Origin: an uncultured Clostridia bacterium
GTDB taxonomy: Bacteria > Bacillota > Clostridia > Lachnospirales > Lachnospiraceae
Length of the DNA: 8,691 nucleotides
Assembly: GCA_947178015.1 (NCBI GenBank)
Contig: CAMWWW010000082.1
Coordinates: 1-8,691 of the forward strand
Direction: 5' to 3'
Shown here: positions 1 to 6,749 of the stretch, in pieces
Position numbering within the stretch: position 1 is the first letter of the stretch
How the letters are laid out: each line of letters starts with the position of its first letter
Position numbers and translations under genes: made by a program
The notes under the pieces: model-generated
What the model was told of the DNA's origin: nothing
Database searches by the model: none
What the model saw: only the letters and a program-made list of their open reading frames with translations

Positions 1-100
1 TTCACTAAGCGAGAGCGGGGTGACGGAGGACTATAGGCGATTCTCTGCGCGAACCATTCTCGAAAATGATTACACAAATTCCTTTTGCCAAAACTATATT

Positions 101-2083
101 TTATAAGCTCTTAACAGCTTTTACCACATTTTCTACTGTAAATCCATATTTTTCAAAGAGCTGTTTTGCTGGAGCACTTGCTCCGAAGCCTTTCATGGTT
201 ACGCAGGCGCCGTCAAGCCCCACGTATTTTCCCCATCCAAAGTCGCTGAGTGCTTCCACTGCTACTCTCTTGCGAACCGCCTTTGGTAGTACAGATTCTT
301 TGTACTCTGCACTCTGCTCTTCAAATATATCCATGCTCGGCATACTTACAACGCGGACATCCATTCCTTCCTTCAGAAGCTCCTCCCTTGCACCAACGGC
401 AAGCTCTACCTCGGAACCAGATGCTATAATTATCGCGTCTGGTGTTTCTTTTGCAGAGTCTTGCAGGATATAGGCTCCCTTTAGCGCCTCTTTGCTGGAG
501 CCTGCAAGCTGCGGCAGATTCTGTCTCGTCAATACCAGTGCGGTTGGCGTTCTCGTTGAGCTGACAGCACTGTACCAAGCTGCGGCTGTCTCTGTCGCGT
601 CCGCCGGGCGAAATACATGGAAATTCGGCAGGGCGCGCAGCATAGCAAGCTGCTCTATCGGCTCATGGGTTGGTCCATCCTCACCTACCCCGATGCTGTC
701 ATGGGTAAAGACATAGGTCAGCGGCACTCCCATAATTGCGGAAAGTCTTGCCATTGGCTTTGTGTAATCACTAAATACAAAGAAGGTCGACACAAATGCT
801 CTTAAGCCGCCGTGAAGCATAATTCCGTTTCCAATCGCTGTCATGGCAAGCTCGCGCACGCCAAAATGAAGGTTTCTTCCTGCATAATTTTCTTTGGAAA
901 AGTCTCCCATATCATTCATGTAGGTCTTGGTGGAAGGAGAGAGATCGGCCGCTCCTCCAATCAGGTTTGGAAGCAGGTTTTTCAGCTTTTGAAGCTGCTT
1001 GCCGGACAGATTTCTGGTTGCCTCCGGCTTGTCATCGTACTTCCAGTATTCTTCGCAGTCATAGGCTTTCTTTGCCAGCTCTTCATTATGGTAGGTATCC
1101 CATAATTCTTTTTTGTCGGGATATGCGGCGCAATAGTCGGCAAATAACTTATTCCACGCCTCCTCTGCATCGGCTCCTGAAGCTGCTAATGTCTTATAGT
1201 TTTCATATATTTCTTCTGGTACATAGAAGGATTGATCCGCAGGCCAGCCAAGATTTTCCTTTAATGCAGCGACATTTTCCTCGCCCAGCGGCTCGCCGTG
1301 CGCACTTGCTTTTCCCTGTTTTGCTGGACAGCCATAACCAATCTGCGTCTTGACGGTAATAAAGGAAGGGCGGCTCTTCTCTGCTTTTGCCTCCTCGATG
1401 GCCTTTCCTATCTCTTCCAGATTGTTGCCATCCTCCACCGTCAGAGTCTGGAAGCCAAATGCCTCCATGCGCTTCTGTACATTTTCTGTAAATGCAATGT
1501 CTGTGCTTCCCTCGATGGAGATCTGGTTGGAATCGTACAGCACAATCAGCTTGCCTAGTCCAAGTGTTCCTGCCAGCGAAAATGCTTCAGAGGAAATGCC
1601 CTCCATCATACAGCCGTCGCCGCCAAGTACATAGGTATAATGATCCACTACTGGATAATTTTCTTTGTTAAATATAGCTGCCAGATGTGCCTCTGCCAGC
1701 GCCATGCCGACCGCCATACCCATGCCGGCGCCCAGCGGTCCTGTTGTAGCCTCCACGCCTGCTGTATGTCTGTACTCAGGATGTCCCGGCGTCAGAGAAT
1801 CCATCTGGCGGAAATTCTTTAGATCTTCCGTGGTAAGCCCATAGCCAAACAGGTGTAATAGAGAATATAATAAGGTGGAGCCATGTCCGCCTGACAGAAT
1901 AAACCGATCCCGATTCTCCCACTGTGGATTCTTTGGGTTATGCTTCATATGCTTTGCCCATAGCTCATATGCCATCGCTGCCGATCCAAGCGGCAAGCCC
2001 GGATGCCCAGATTTTGCCTTCTGTACGGCATCCGCCGCCAGAACGCGGATCGCGTTCACTGATCTTGTATCGATGTTGCTCAT
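101..2083 (-). CDS. tkt: Transketolase (ThDP-dependent, full length)
   Basis: Moves two-carbon ketol units between pentose, tetrose, hexose and heptulose phosphates in the cytosol, using thiamine diphosphate and a divalent metal. The 660-residue product has the usual length of one-piece bacterial transketolases and all three domains. The N-terminal part carries SGHPGLPLG (25-33) and the ThDP motif GGDGCMMEG (154-162) followed by DSN (184-186). The middle part carries GVRELAM (408-414) with the catalytic Glu at 411, the signature GEDGPTHEPIEQL (467-479) and FRPAD (491-495). The open frame reaches an ATG 12 nt further upstream (reading MRKNM), but that ATG lies inside the GAGG ribosome site. 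The start at 2083, six bases after GAGG, is therefore preferred and gives MSNIDTRSV. It is the last gene of the araD-kinase-tal-tkt operon, 95 nt after tal. No convincing terminator follows in the 100 bases left in the window. Confidence 0.97.
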   Translation of the reverse strand: MSNIDTRSVNAIRVLAADAVQKAKSGHPGLPLGSAAMAYELWAKHMKHNPKNPQWENRDRFILSGGHGSTLLYSLLHLFGYGLTTEDLKNFRQMDSLTPGHPEYRHTAGVEATTGPLGAGMGMAVGMALAEAHLAAIFNKENYPVVDHYTYVLGGDGCMMEGISSEAFSLAGTLGLGKLIVLYDSNQISIEGSTDIAFTENVQKRMEAFGFQTLTVEDGNNLEEIGKAIEEAKAEKSRPSFITVKTQIGYGCPAKQGKASAHGEPLGEENVAALKENLGWPADQSFYVPEEIYENYKTLAASGADAEEAWNKLFADYCAAYPDKKELWDTYHNEELAKKAYDCEEYWKYDDKPEATRNLSGKQLQKLKNLLPNLIGGAADLSPSTKTYMNDMGDFSKENYAGRNLHFGVRELAMTAIGNGIMLHGGLRAFVSTFFVFSDYTKPMARLSAIMGVPLTYVFTHDSIGVGEDGPTHEPIEQLAMLRALPNFHVFRPADATETAAAWYSAVSSTRTPTALVLTRQNLPQLAGSSKEALKGAYILQDSAKETPDAIIIASGSEVELAVGAREELLKEGMDVRVVSMPSMDIFEEQSAEYKESVLPKAVRKRVAVEALSDFGWGKYVGLDGACVTMKGFGASAPAKQLFEKYGFTVENVVKAVKSL

Positions 2084-2087
2084 GTTC

Positions 2088-2101
2088 TTCCTCATTTCTG
2101 C
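2088..2101 (-). promoter_or_regulatory. Repeated initiation element GCAGAAATGAGGAA before tkt
   Basis: Ribosome-binding element read on the minus strand. GAGG stands six bases before the tkt ATG. The same 14 bases precede the kinase and araD genes. The AUG inside the element is in frame with tkt and would add MRKN to the protein. AGAAATGAGG differs at one base from AGAAAGGAGG, the extended complement of a typical clostridial 16S rRNA 3' end. Confidence 0.75.
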
Positions 2102-2127
2102 GCTGCCTTCTTATTCTTTGTCAAGCA

Positions 2128-2158
2128 GAGACTGTGCTTGCAGCGCTGGCACAGTCTC
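2128..2158 (-). other. Intercistronic hairpin between tal and tkt
   Basis: A perfect 10-bp inverted repeat (GAGACTGTGC / GCACAGTCTC) around an 11-nt loop that itself contains the palindrome CAGCGCTG. It starts about 20 nt after the tal stop. The downstream side reads TGCTTGACAAAG with no T-run, so it does not look like an intrinsic terminator. An mRNA-stabilising or processing hairpin that tunes tkt against tal is more likely. That role is inferred; the stem itself is plain in the sequence. Confidence 0.6.
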
Positions 2159-2178
2159 CTGTGATTGTAACTTAAAAT

Positions 2179-2832
2179 TTATTTGCCAAATACAGCTTCA
2201 TAATCCTTCTTGAATTTCTCGATTCCTTGATCGGTGAGCGGGTGCTTTGTCATCTGCATCAGTACTTGATAAGGCACTGTAGCGATATCCGCGCCTGCCA
2301 GAGCGCAGTCCGTCACATGAATGGTATTGCGCACGCTCGCAGCGATAATCTCTGTCTCAAGACCATAGATATTAAAGATCTCGGAGATGGTGCGAATCAG
2401 ATCAATGCCCGGCTGAGAGATGTCATCCAAGCGTCCAAGGAATGGCGATACATAAGCTGCGCCTGCTCTGGCTGCAAGAAGCGCCTGATTGGCAGAGAAC
2501 ACCAATGTCACATTACATTTAATTCCCTCGGCTGCAAGAGCTTTGGTAGCTTTAAGCCCCTCGGCTGTCATAGGAATCTTTACTACCATATTTTTATGGA
2601 TCTTTGCAATCTCGCGCCCCTCCGCGATCATGCCCTCAGCGTCCTCCGTCGTAGCTTTTACCTCGCCGCTGATCGGACCGTCTACGATGGATGTGATCTC
2701 TTGGATTACCTGATTAAAGTCTCTTCCCTCTTTTGCAATAAGAGATGGATTTGTGGTGACGCCACAGATAATTCCCATGTCGTTTGCTTTTCGGATCTCC
2801 TCTACATTTGCTGTGTCAATAAAAAACTTCAT
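2179..2832 (-). CDS. tal: Transaldolase, short TalC/FSA-like form
   Basis: Transfers a dihydroxyacetone unit between sedoheptulose-7-P or fructose-6-P and an aldose phosphate. The 217-residue single-domain barrel matches the short transaldolase/fructose-6-phosphate aldolase subfamily, not the ~320-residue TalB form. Visible active-site residues are Asp6, the GVTTNPS loop (24-30) with Asn28, Lys85 in MVVKIP as the Schiff-base lysine, Arg134 and Ser166. Two positions separate the activities. E. coli FSA has Gln59 and Tyr131; here they are Glu57 (GPISGEV) and Phe131 (SPFLGR), as in true transaldolases. Transaldolase rather than aldolase activity is therefore inferred. The start is set by AAGGAGGA about ten bases upstream. 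The gene begins 29 nt after the kinase stop in the same operon, and its partner transketolase follows. Confidence 0.96.
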   Translation of the reverse strand: MKFFIDTANVEEIRKANDMGIICGVTTNPSLIAKEGRDFNQVIQEITSIVDGPISGEVKATTEDAEGMIAEGREIAKIHKNMVVKIPMTAEGLKATKALAAEGIKCNVTLVFSANQALLAARAGAAYVSPFLGRLDDISQPGIDLIRTISEIFNIYGLETEIIAASVRNTIHVTDCALAGADIATVPYQVLMQMTKHPLTDQGIEKFKKDYEAVFGK

Positions 2833-2861
2833 AACTGCAAATCCTCCTTAAAATAATTAAT

Positions 2862-4454
2862 TTATCGCATGGCTTCCACGGCTGCGCGCTCAATGGCAAG
2901 CCCTGCTCTGTAACGCTTCATAAATTGATTGAAGCCGTCTACATCCTTTTGGTCTGGTTCTATGCACACCCCAGCTTCTCCGCCAAATACTTGATTGGAC
3001 AGGTAATCTGCTAATGTCTGATTTTCTTTTTTATGTATCCTATAAGAAGCAAGAAGAGCGATTCCCCACGCACCTCCTTCTCCTGCTGTCTCCATCACAG
3101 ATACCGGGGCATCCATCGCTGCTGCAAGAATCTTCTGTCCGACTCCTTTTGTCTTAAATAGGCCCCCATGACCAAAGATTTGATCAATGGTTACTTTCTC
3201 CTCCTGAAGCAATATATCCAGTCCTGTTTTTAATGCCCCAAGTGAGGTAAACAAATGAGTGCGCATAAAATTTGCCAGTGTAAACCGGCTTTCCGGCGTG
3301 CGGACAAACAAAGGCCTGCCCTCCTCAAAGCCAGTGATATGCTCACCGGAAAAGTAATTGTAGGCAAGCAGACCGCCACAGTCTGCATCTCCTTCCAGTG
3401 CTTTGTGATACAAAGTAGCATATAATTGATCGGTATCTGCCTCTATACCAAAGCTCTCGGCAAATTCTTTCAATATAGACACCCATGCATTGAGATCGGA
3501 GGTGCAGTTATTGCAGTGAACCATAGCCACGGTATCCCCCGCGGGTGTTGTCACCAAATCAAGCTCTGGGTGCACTTTCTTAAGCTGCTGCTCCAGTACC
3601 ACCATCGCAAAGACGGAGGTCCCAGCCGACACATTTCCGGTTCTTGGAGCTACGCTGTTTGTCGCCGCCATTCCAGTCCCGGCGTCCCCCTCCGGCGGAC
3701 ATAGAGGAATACCCGCCTCCAGATTTCCCCCTACATCAAGAAGCCTTGCGCCCTCTGCCGTCAGCACACCTGCACTCTCCCCGGCACGCAGCACTCTGGG
3801 AAAAATGTCTTCAAGGCTCCATGGATACTGTTTCTCTTCTATTAACTCCCCAAACTGTGCCATCATCCGTTTATTAAAATCACCCGTCTCTGGGTCAATT
3901 GGAAACATGCCGGATGCCTCCCCGACACCAAGCACCTTTTCCCCTGTCAATCTCCAATGGATATATCCCGCCAAAGTTGTCTGGTAGGCAATGTCCTTTA
4001 CATGCTCTTCGCCATGTAATATCGCTTGATACAGATGCGCGATGCTCCATCTTTGTGGAATATTAAAATCAAATACCTTGGAAAGCTTCCCTGCTGCCTC
4101 CTCCGTAATGGTATTTCTCCATGTGCGGAACGGAACCAGAAGCTCCCCCTGTTTATTAAAAACCATATAGCCATGCATCATGGCAGAAAATCCGATCGCC
4201 GCAAGCTTATGTATTTTCGTGCCGTAACGCTCCTCTACCTCTTGTGCCAATTTGCTGTAACAGTCCTGAAGTCCAGTCCAAATATCATCGAGATGGTAAG
4301 TCCAGATTCCATTTTCATAGCGGTTCTCCCAGTCATGGCTTCCTGATGCTATCGGGACATGATCCTCCCCAATCAGTACCGCCTTAATTCTGGTTGATCC
4401 AAATTCTATGCCCAGCACGGCTCTGCCGCTGGAAATTATCTCATTTATGCCCAT
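2862..4454 (-). CDS. FGGY-family pentulose kinase, probably ribulokinase (AraK-like)
   Basis: ATP-dependent sugar kinase of 530 residues with both FGGY halves. The N-terminal half has the phosphate-binding loop LGIEFGSTRIK (14-24). Asp257 in PPEGDAGTG is the likely catalytic base. The C-terminal half has GNVSAGTS (273-280), the nucleotide-binding segment GHGGLFKTKGVGQ (428-440) and ETAGEGGAWG (455-464). Homologues are often labelled xylulokinase. It lacks obvious AraB-type layout, yet lies 26 nt downstream of araD, and clostridia such as C. acetobutylicum use a non-orthologous ribulokinase, AraK, in a cluster that also holds talC and tkt. L-ribulose is therefore the favoured substrate; D- or L-xylulose is the alternative. 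The start has GAGG five bases before ATG within the repeated initiation element. That element's internal AUG is out of frame here and opens a six-codon ORF (MRKTWA) overlapping the kinase start. Confidence 0.93.
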   Translation of the reverse strand: MGINEIISSGRAVLGIEFGSTRIKAVLIGEDHVPIASGSHDWENRYENGIWTYHLDDIWTGLQDCYSKLAQEVEERYGTKIHKLAAIGFSAMMHGYMVFNKQGELLVPFRTWRNTITEEAAGKLSKVFDFNIPQRWSIAHLYQAILHGEEHVKDIAYQTTLAGYIHWRLTGEKVLGVGEASGMFPIDPETGDFNKRMMAQFGELIEEKQYPWSLEDIFPRVLRAGESAGVLTAEGARLLDVGGNLEAGIPLCPPEGDAGTGMAATNSVAPRTGNVSAGTSVFAMVVLEQQLKKVHPELDLVTTPAGDTVAMVHCNNCTSDLNAWVSILKEFAESFGIEADTDQLYATLYHKALEGDADCGGLLAYNYFSGEHITGFEEGRPLFVRTPESRFTLANFMRTHLFTSLGALKTGLDILLQEEKVTIDQIFGHGGLFKTKGVGQKILAAAMDAPVSVMETAGEGGAWGIALLASYRIHKKENQTLADYLSNQVFGGEAGVCIEPDQKDVDGFNQFMKRYRAGLAIERAAVEAMR

Positions 4455-4457
4455 GTT

Positions 4458-4471
4458 TTCCTCATTTCTGC
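4458..4471 (-). promoter_or_regulatory. Repeated initiation element GCAGAAATGAGGAA before the kinase gene
   Basis: Identical 14-nt copy of the element before tkt and araD. The spacer between GAGG and ATG is five bases here instead of six. The internal AUG therefore falls out of frame and starts the mini-ORF MRKTWA, ending at a TAA inside the kinase's first codons. The 35 nt that end with this element align without gaps to the matching stretch before tkt, 27 of 35 identical, so the likeness extends beyond the Shine-Dalgarno core. Confidence 0.75.
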
Positions 4472-4480
4472 ACTCGCCGC

Positions 4481-5176
4481 CTATTCCTTGCCCTGTCCAT
4501 AATAGGCATTTGCCCCGTGCTTTCTGTAATAATGCTTGTCAAGAAGGTATTGTCCAACACGCTCCACACGCGGATTTAATGTCATAGTTTTATATGCCAT
4601 CTCAGCCACCTTCTCAAGCACCACTGCATGATAGACACTTTCCTTTGGACTCTTTCCCCATGAGAAGGGACCATGATTTTTTACAACAATACCGGGAACT
4701 GCCATCGGATCGTTCTCGCCGATTGTCTCCACGATCACCTTTCCCGTATTCTTCTCATATGCCTCCTCAATCTCCTGTGCTGTCAGATCTCTGGTACAAG
4801 GAACATCTCCAAAGAAATAATCCGCATGTGTTGTTCCGAGAGCTGGTATCTGCAAGCCCGCCTGCGCAAAGGTGACAGCCCACGCCGAATGAGTGTGCAC
4901 CACACCCCCTATATCGGGATATGTGCGATAGAGCACAAGATGGGTCGGCGTATCAGAGGACGGTTTATAGTTTCCCTCGACAACCGTACCATCCATATCC
5001 ACCACAACCATATCCTCTGGCTTCATCACCTCATAATCCACGCCACTAGGCTTAATTACAACCAACCCTTTCTCTCTGTCTATTCCGCTGACGTTACCCC
5101 ATGTATAAATAACCAGCCCCTTTTCCACAAGCTCCATATTCGCTTTGTAGACATCTATCTTTAATTGTTCAAGCAT
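4481..5176 (-). CDS. araD: L-ribulose-5-phosphate 4-epimerase
   Basis: Converts L-ribulose-5-P to D-xylulose-5-P by zinc-dependent retro-aldol/aldol chemistry in the cytosol. This is the step that feeds arabinose carbon into the pentose phosphate pathway. The product is 231 residues, the same length as E. coli AraD. It keeps the zinc ligands of the family, with Asp75 (SSDTPTH) nearby, His94 and His96 (VVHTHS) and His168 (KNHGPFSWGK). It also keeps the catalytic pair Asp119 (TTHADYFFG) and Tyr226 (GANAYYGQ), and the C-terminal LLDKHYYRKHGANAYYGQ block. An upstream in-frame ATG would add MRKN but sits within the ribosome site, so the start at 5176 is chosen. First gene of the four-gene operon; the kinase begins 26 nt after its stop. 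The related fuculose aldolase and SgbE/UlaF epimerases are possible, but the motifs fit AraD best. Confidence 0.96.
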   Translation of the reverse strand: MLEQLKIDVYKANMELVEKGLVIYTWGNVSGIDREKGLVVIKPSGVDYEVMKPEDMVVVDMDGTVVEGNYKPSSDTPTHLVLYRTYPDIGGVVHTHSAWAVTFAQAGLQIPALGTTHADYFFGDVPCTRDLTAQEIEEAYEKNTGKVIVETIGENDPMAVPGIVVKNHGPFSWGKSPKESVYHAVVLEKVAEMAYKTMTLNPRVERVGQYLLDKHYYRKHGANAYYGQGKE

Positions 5177-5180
5177 ATTT

Positions 5181-5194
5181 TTCCTCATTTCTGC
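5181..5194 (-). promoter_or_regulatory. Repeated initiation element GCAGAAATGAGGAA before araD
   Basis: Third exact copy of the element. GAGG stands six bases before the araD ATG. The internal AUG is in frame and would add the same MRKN residues as at tkt. It lies only 12 nt downstream of the terminator-like hairpin, so the leader RNA structure could affect ribosome access. Confidence 0.75.
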
Positions 5195-5205
5195 GCCAGA
5201 CTAAC

Positions 5206-5248
5206 AAAATGCCCGCATCCGTCCCTCTGTCACGGATACAGGCATTTT
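5206..5248 (-). terminator. Terminator-like hairpin between pgi and araD
   Basis: A 17-bp stem with two G-U pairs and a 9-nt loop. On the minus strand the arms are AAAATGCCTGTATCCGT and ACGGATGCGGGCATTTT, followed by GTT, so the 3' side has a short U-rich run (UUUUGUU). It lies 57 nt after the pgi stop and would end the pgi transcript. It leaves only 29 nt before the araD start, too little for a separate promoter. araD must therefore be reached by read-through or from a start site upstream of the hairpin, which makes an attenuator plausible. The plus-strand side also ends in TTTTT, but no plus-strand gene needs it. Confidence 0.7.
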
Positions 5249-5271
5249 TCAACATGATTCGGATACCATCC

Positions 5272-5303
5272 AAACTATATAACGGGTCTTATCTATATAG
5301 TTT
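5272..5303. repeat. Perfect 10-bp inverted repeat, operator-like, before araD
   Basis: AAACTATATA and TATATAGTTT flank a 12-bp spacer, with arm centres 22 bp apart, about two helical turns. It begins just after the pgi stop and overlaps the -10 of the proposed araD promoter. This is the geometry expected of a dimeric repressor site. It does not match the AraR operator of B. subtilis as I know it, so the regulator is unknown. A weak AU-rich RNA hairpin is the alternative. Confidence 0.55.
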
Positions 5304-5322
5304 CTTACAGACGCTTCATCAA
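5294..5322 (-). promoter_or_regulatory. Candidate sigma-A promoter for the araD operon
   Basis: Minus-strand TTGATG, 17 bases, TATATA: four of six matches in each box. The -35 lies in the last codons of pgi and the -10 in the upstream arm of the 10-bp inverted repeat. A start near 5287 would give a leader of about 110 nt containing the terminator-like hairpin. Box quality is modest; position and overlap with the inverted repeat are the main support. Confidence 0.4.
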
Positions 5323-6651
5323 TTCTTCTCTCTGTGCCTCATATCCCGGTTTGCCAAGCAAAGCGAACATATTCTTCTTATAGCTCTCTACACCCGGCTG
5401 ATTAAACGGATTGATCCCCAAGATATAACCGCTCACGCCACATGCAAACTCAAAGAAATAAAACAGCTCACCCAGATAGAATTCATTCTGCTCTGGAATT
5501 GTCACCATAAGGTTCGGCACCTGTCCGTCAGTATGTGCCAGAGCTGTACCATTCATCGCACACTTATTGATAAAATCTACGCTCTTGCCTGCAAGGTAAT
5601 TCAGCCCGTCCAAATCCACCGGCTCTTCCTCCAAAAGCACCTCGCACTGAGGCTTCTCCACACTCAGCACCGTCTCGAACATAATCCTTGCTCCATCCTG
5701 TATAAATTGCCCCATAGAATGAAGATCGGTTGTCAGATCCACCGCCGCCGGGAACAATCCTCTCTGATCTTTTCCCTCGCTCTCACCATAAAGCTGCTTC
5801 CACCACTCACCAATATAGTGAAGAGAAGGCTCATAATTTGCGACAATCTCTACTTCCTTGCCCTTTCTAAGAAGAATATTTCTCACAGCCGCATACTTCA
5901 CCGCGTCATTCTCCTCAAATGGCTGTGAAAGAGCTGCCTCTCTTCCTGCTGCTGCACCCTCCATCAGCTTGTCTATATCGGCGCCGCTCACTGCTATCGG
6001 AAGCAATCCCACTGCTGTAAGCACAGAAAATCTTCCGCCAACATCATCGGGAACCACAAATGTCTCATATCCTTCTTCTGTGGCAAGGTTCTTAAGTGCT
6101 CCCTTCGCCTTGTCCGTCGTCGCATAGATTCTCTTTGCCGCTTCTGCTTTGCCATACTTCTGCTCAAGTTTTTTCTTAAATACACGGAAAGCAATCGCTG
6201 GCTCTGTTGTTGTGCCGGATTTTGAAATAATATTAACAGAGAAATCCCTGTCGCCAATCACCTCCATCAGATGTGTGATGTAGGTGCTGCTGATATTATT
6301 GCCAACATAGTAGATCTCTGGTGTCTTGCGGATCTCTTTTGATACGCTGTTGTAAAAATTATGCCTCAGAAATTCAATCGCCGCTCTTGCTCCCAAATAG
6401 GAACCGCCGATCCCAATTACAAGCAGTACTTCTGAATCTCCCTGAATCTTCTTCGCCGCCTCTTTGATCCTTGCAAATTCTTCCTTATCATAATCCACAG
6501 GAAGATCAATCCAGCCTAAGAAATCATTTCCTGCGCCGGATTTACTAAGCAATACTTCCTTTGCCTTCGCAGCAATCTCTGCCATGCTCTCCATCTCATG
6601 AGGAGCAATCACATTTGCCGCTCTGCCATAATCAAACGTTACCTTTGCCAT
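5305..6651 (-). CDS. pgi: Glucose-6-phosphate isomerase
   Basis: Interconverts glucose-6-P and fructose-6-P in the cytosol, linking glycolysis, gluconeogenesis and the pentose phosphate products made by the downstream operon. The 448-residue length fits the shorter Firmicute form, not the ~550-residue E. coli form. Sugar-phosphate-binding motifs are GIGGSYLGARAAIE (80-93) and SKSGTTTEPA (143-152). The family signatures DDVGGRFSVL (202-211) and FNQPGVESYKKN (416-427) are both present. Catalytic residues by family homology are Arg207, Glu290 (LYGESEG), His311 (DLHSMGQ) and Lys425. An in-frame ATG at 6690 would add 13 residues, but AAGGAG lies inside that extension, eight or so bases before the ATG at 6651, which is chosen. 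Expressed from its own promoter just upstream. Confidence 0.97.
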   Translation of the reverse strand: MAKVTFDYGRAANVIAPHEMESMAEIAAKAKEVLLSKSGAGNDFLGWIDLPVDYDKEEFARIKEAAKKIQGDSEVLLVIGIGGSYLGARAAIEFLRHNFYNSVSKEIRKTPEIYYVGNNISSTYITHLMEVIGDRDFSVNIISKSGTTTEPAIAFRVFKKKLEQKYGKAEAAKRIYATTDKAKGALKNLATEEGYETFVVPDDVGGRFSVLTAVGLLPIAVSGADIDKLMEGAAAGREAALSQPFEENDAVKYAAVRNILLRKGKEVEIVANYEPSLHYIGEWWKQLYGESEGKDQRGLFPAAVDLTTDLHSMGQFIQDGARIMFETVLSVEKPQCEVLLEEEPVDLDGLNYLAGKSVDFINKCAMNGTALAHTDGQVPNLMVTIPEQNEFYLGELFYFFEFACGVSGYILGINPFNQPGVESYKKNMFALLGKPGYEAQREELMKRL

Positions 6652-6720
6652 TTTTACACGCTCCTTTGCACTTTTCCATGCATATCTCATGCACCTGTTA
6701 ATTATTTCTCAATCCCTTTT

Positions 6721-6749
6721 ATTATATCCAATTTAAACAATAATAGCAA
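6721..6749 (-). promoter_or_regulatory. Sigma-A promoter of pgi
   Basis: Minus-strand TTGCTA (4 of 6), a 17-base spacer and a perfect TATAAT. The expected start near 6714 gives a leader of about 62 nt that ends in the AAGGAG ribosome site of pgi. The leader can form a small 5-bp hairpin (6679-6693). The AT-rich setting and exact spacing make this the best promoter in the window. Confidence 0.8.

Noticed and set aside
967..1353. Plus-strand open frames opposite tkt
   Set aside because: Shadows of a conserved transketolase; no start signals or protein motifs.
2119..2124. Perfect TTGACA (minus strand) before tkt as a separate promoter
   Set aside because: At 16-18 bases downstream there is only GCAGAA-like sequence, no -10, and the tal-tkt spacing fits an operon.
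2227..2856. 209-codon plus-strand open frame opposite tal
   Set aside because: It is antisense to a full, motif-complete transaldolase, has no ribosome site, and its composition (many Cys, His, Arg) is that of a shadow frame.
5300..5322. CRE-like sequence TGAAGCGTCTGTAA at the end of pgi
   Set aside because: Around the central CG the required TG and CA ends are out of register, and the bases encode the last Pgi residues.
5209..5928. 239-codon plus-strand open frame opposite pgi and its downstream gap
   Set aside because: It lies over conserved pgi codons and runs through the terminator-like hairpin; no recognisable protein features and no ribosome site.
6652..6690. 13-residue N-terminal extension of Pgi (MRYAWKSAKERVK)
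   Set aside because: The AAGGAG ribosome site lies inside it at proper distance from the ATG at 6651, and the family begins near MAKVTFDYG.
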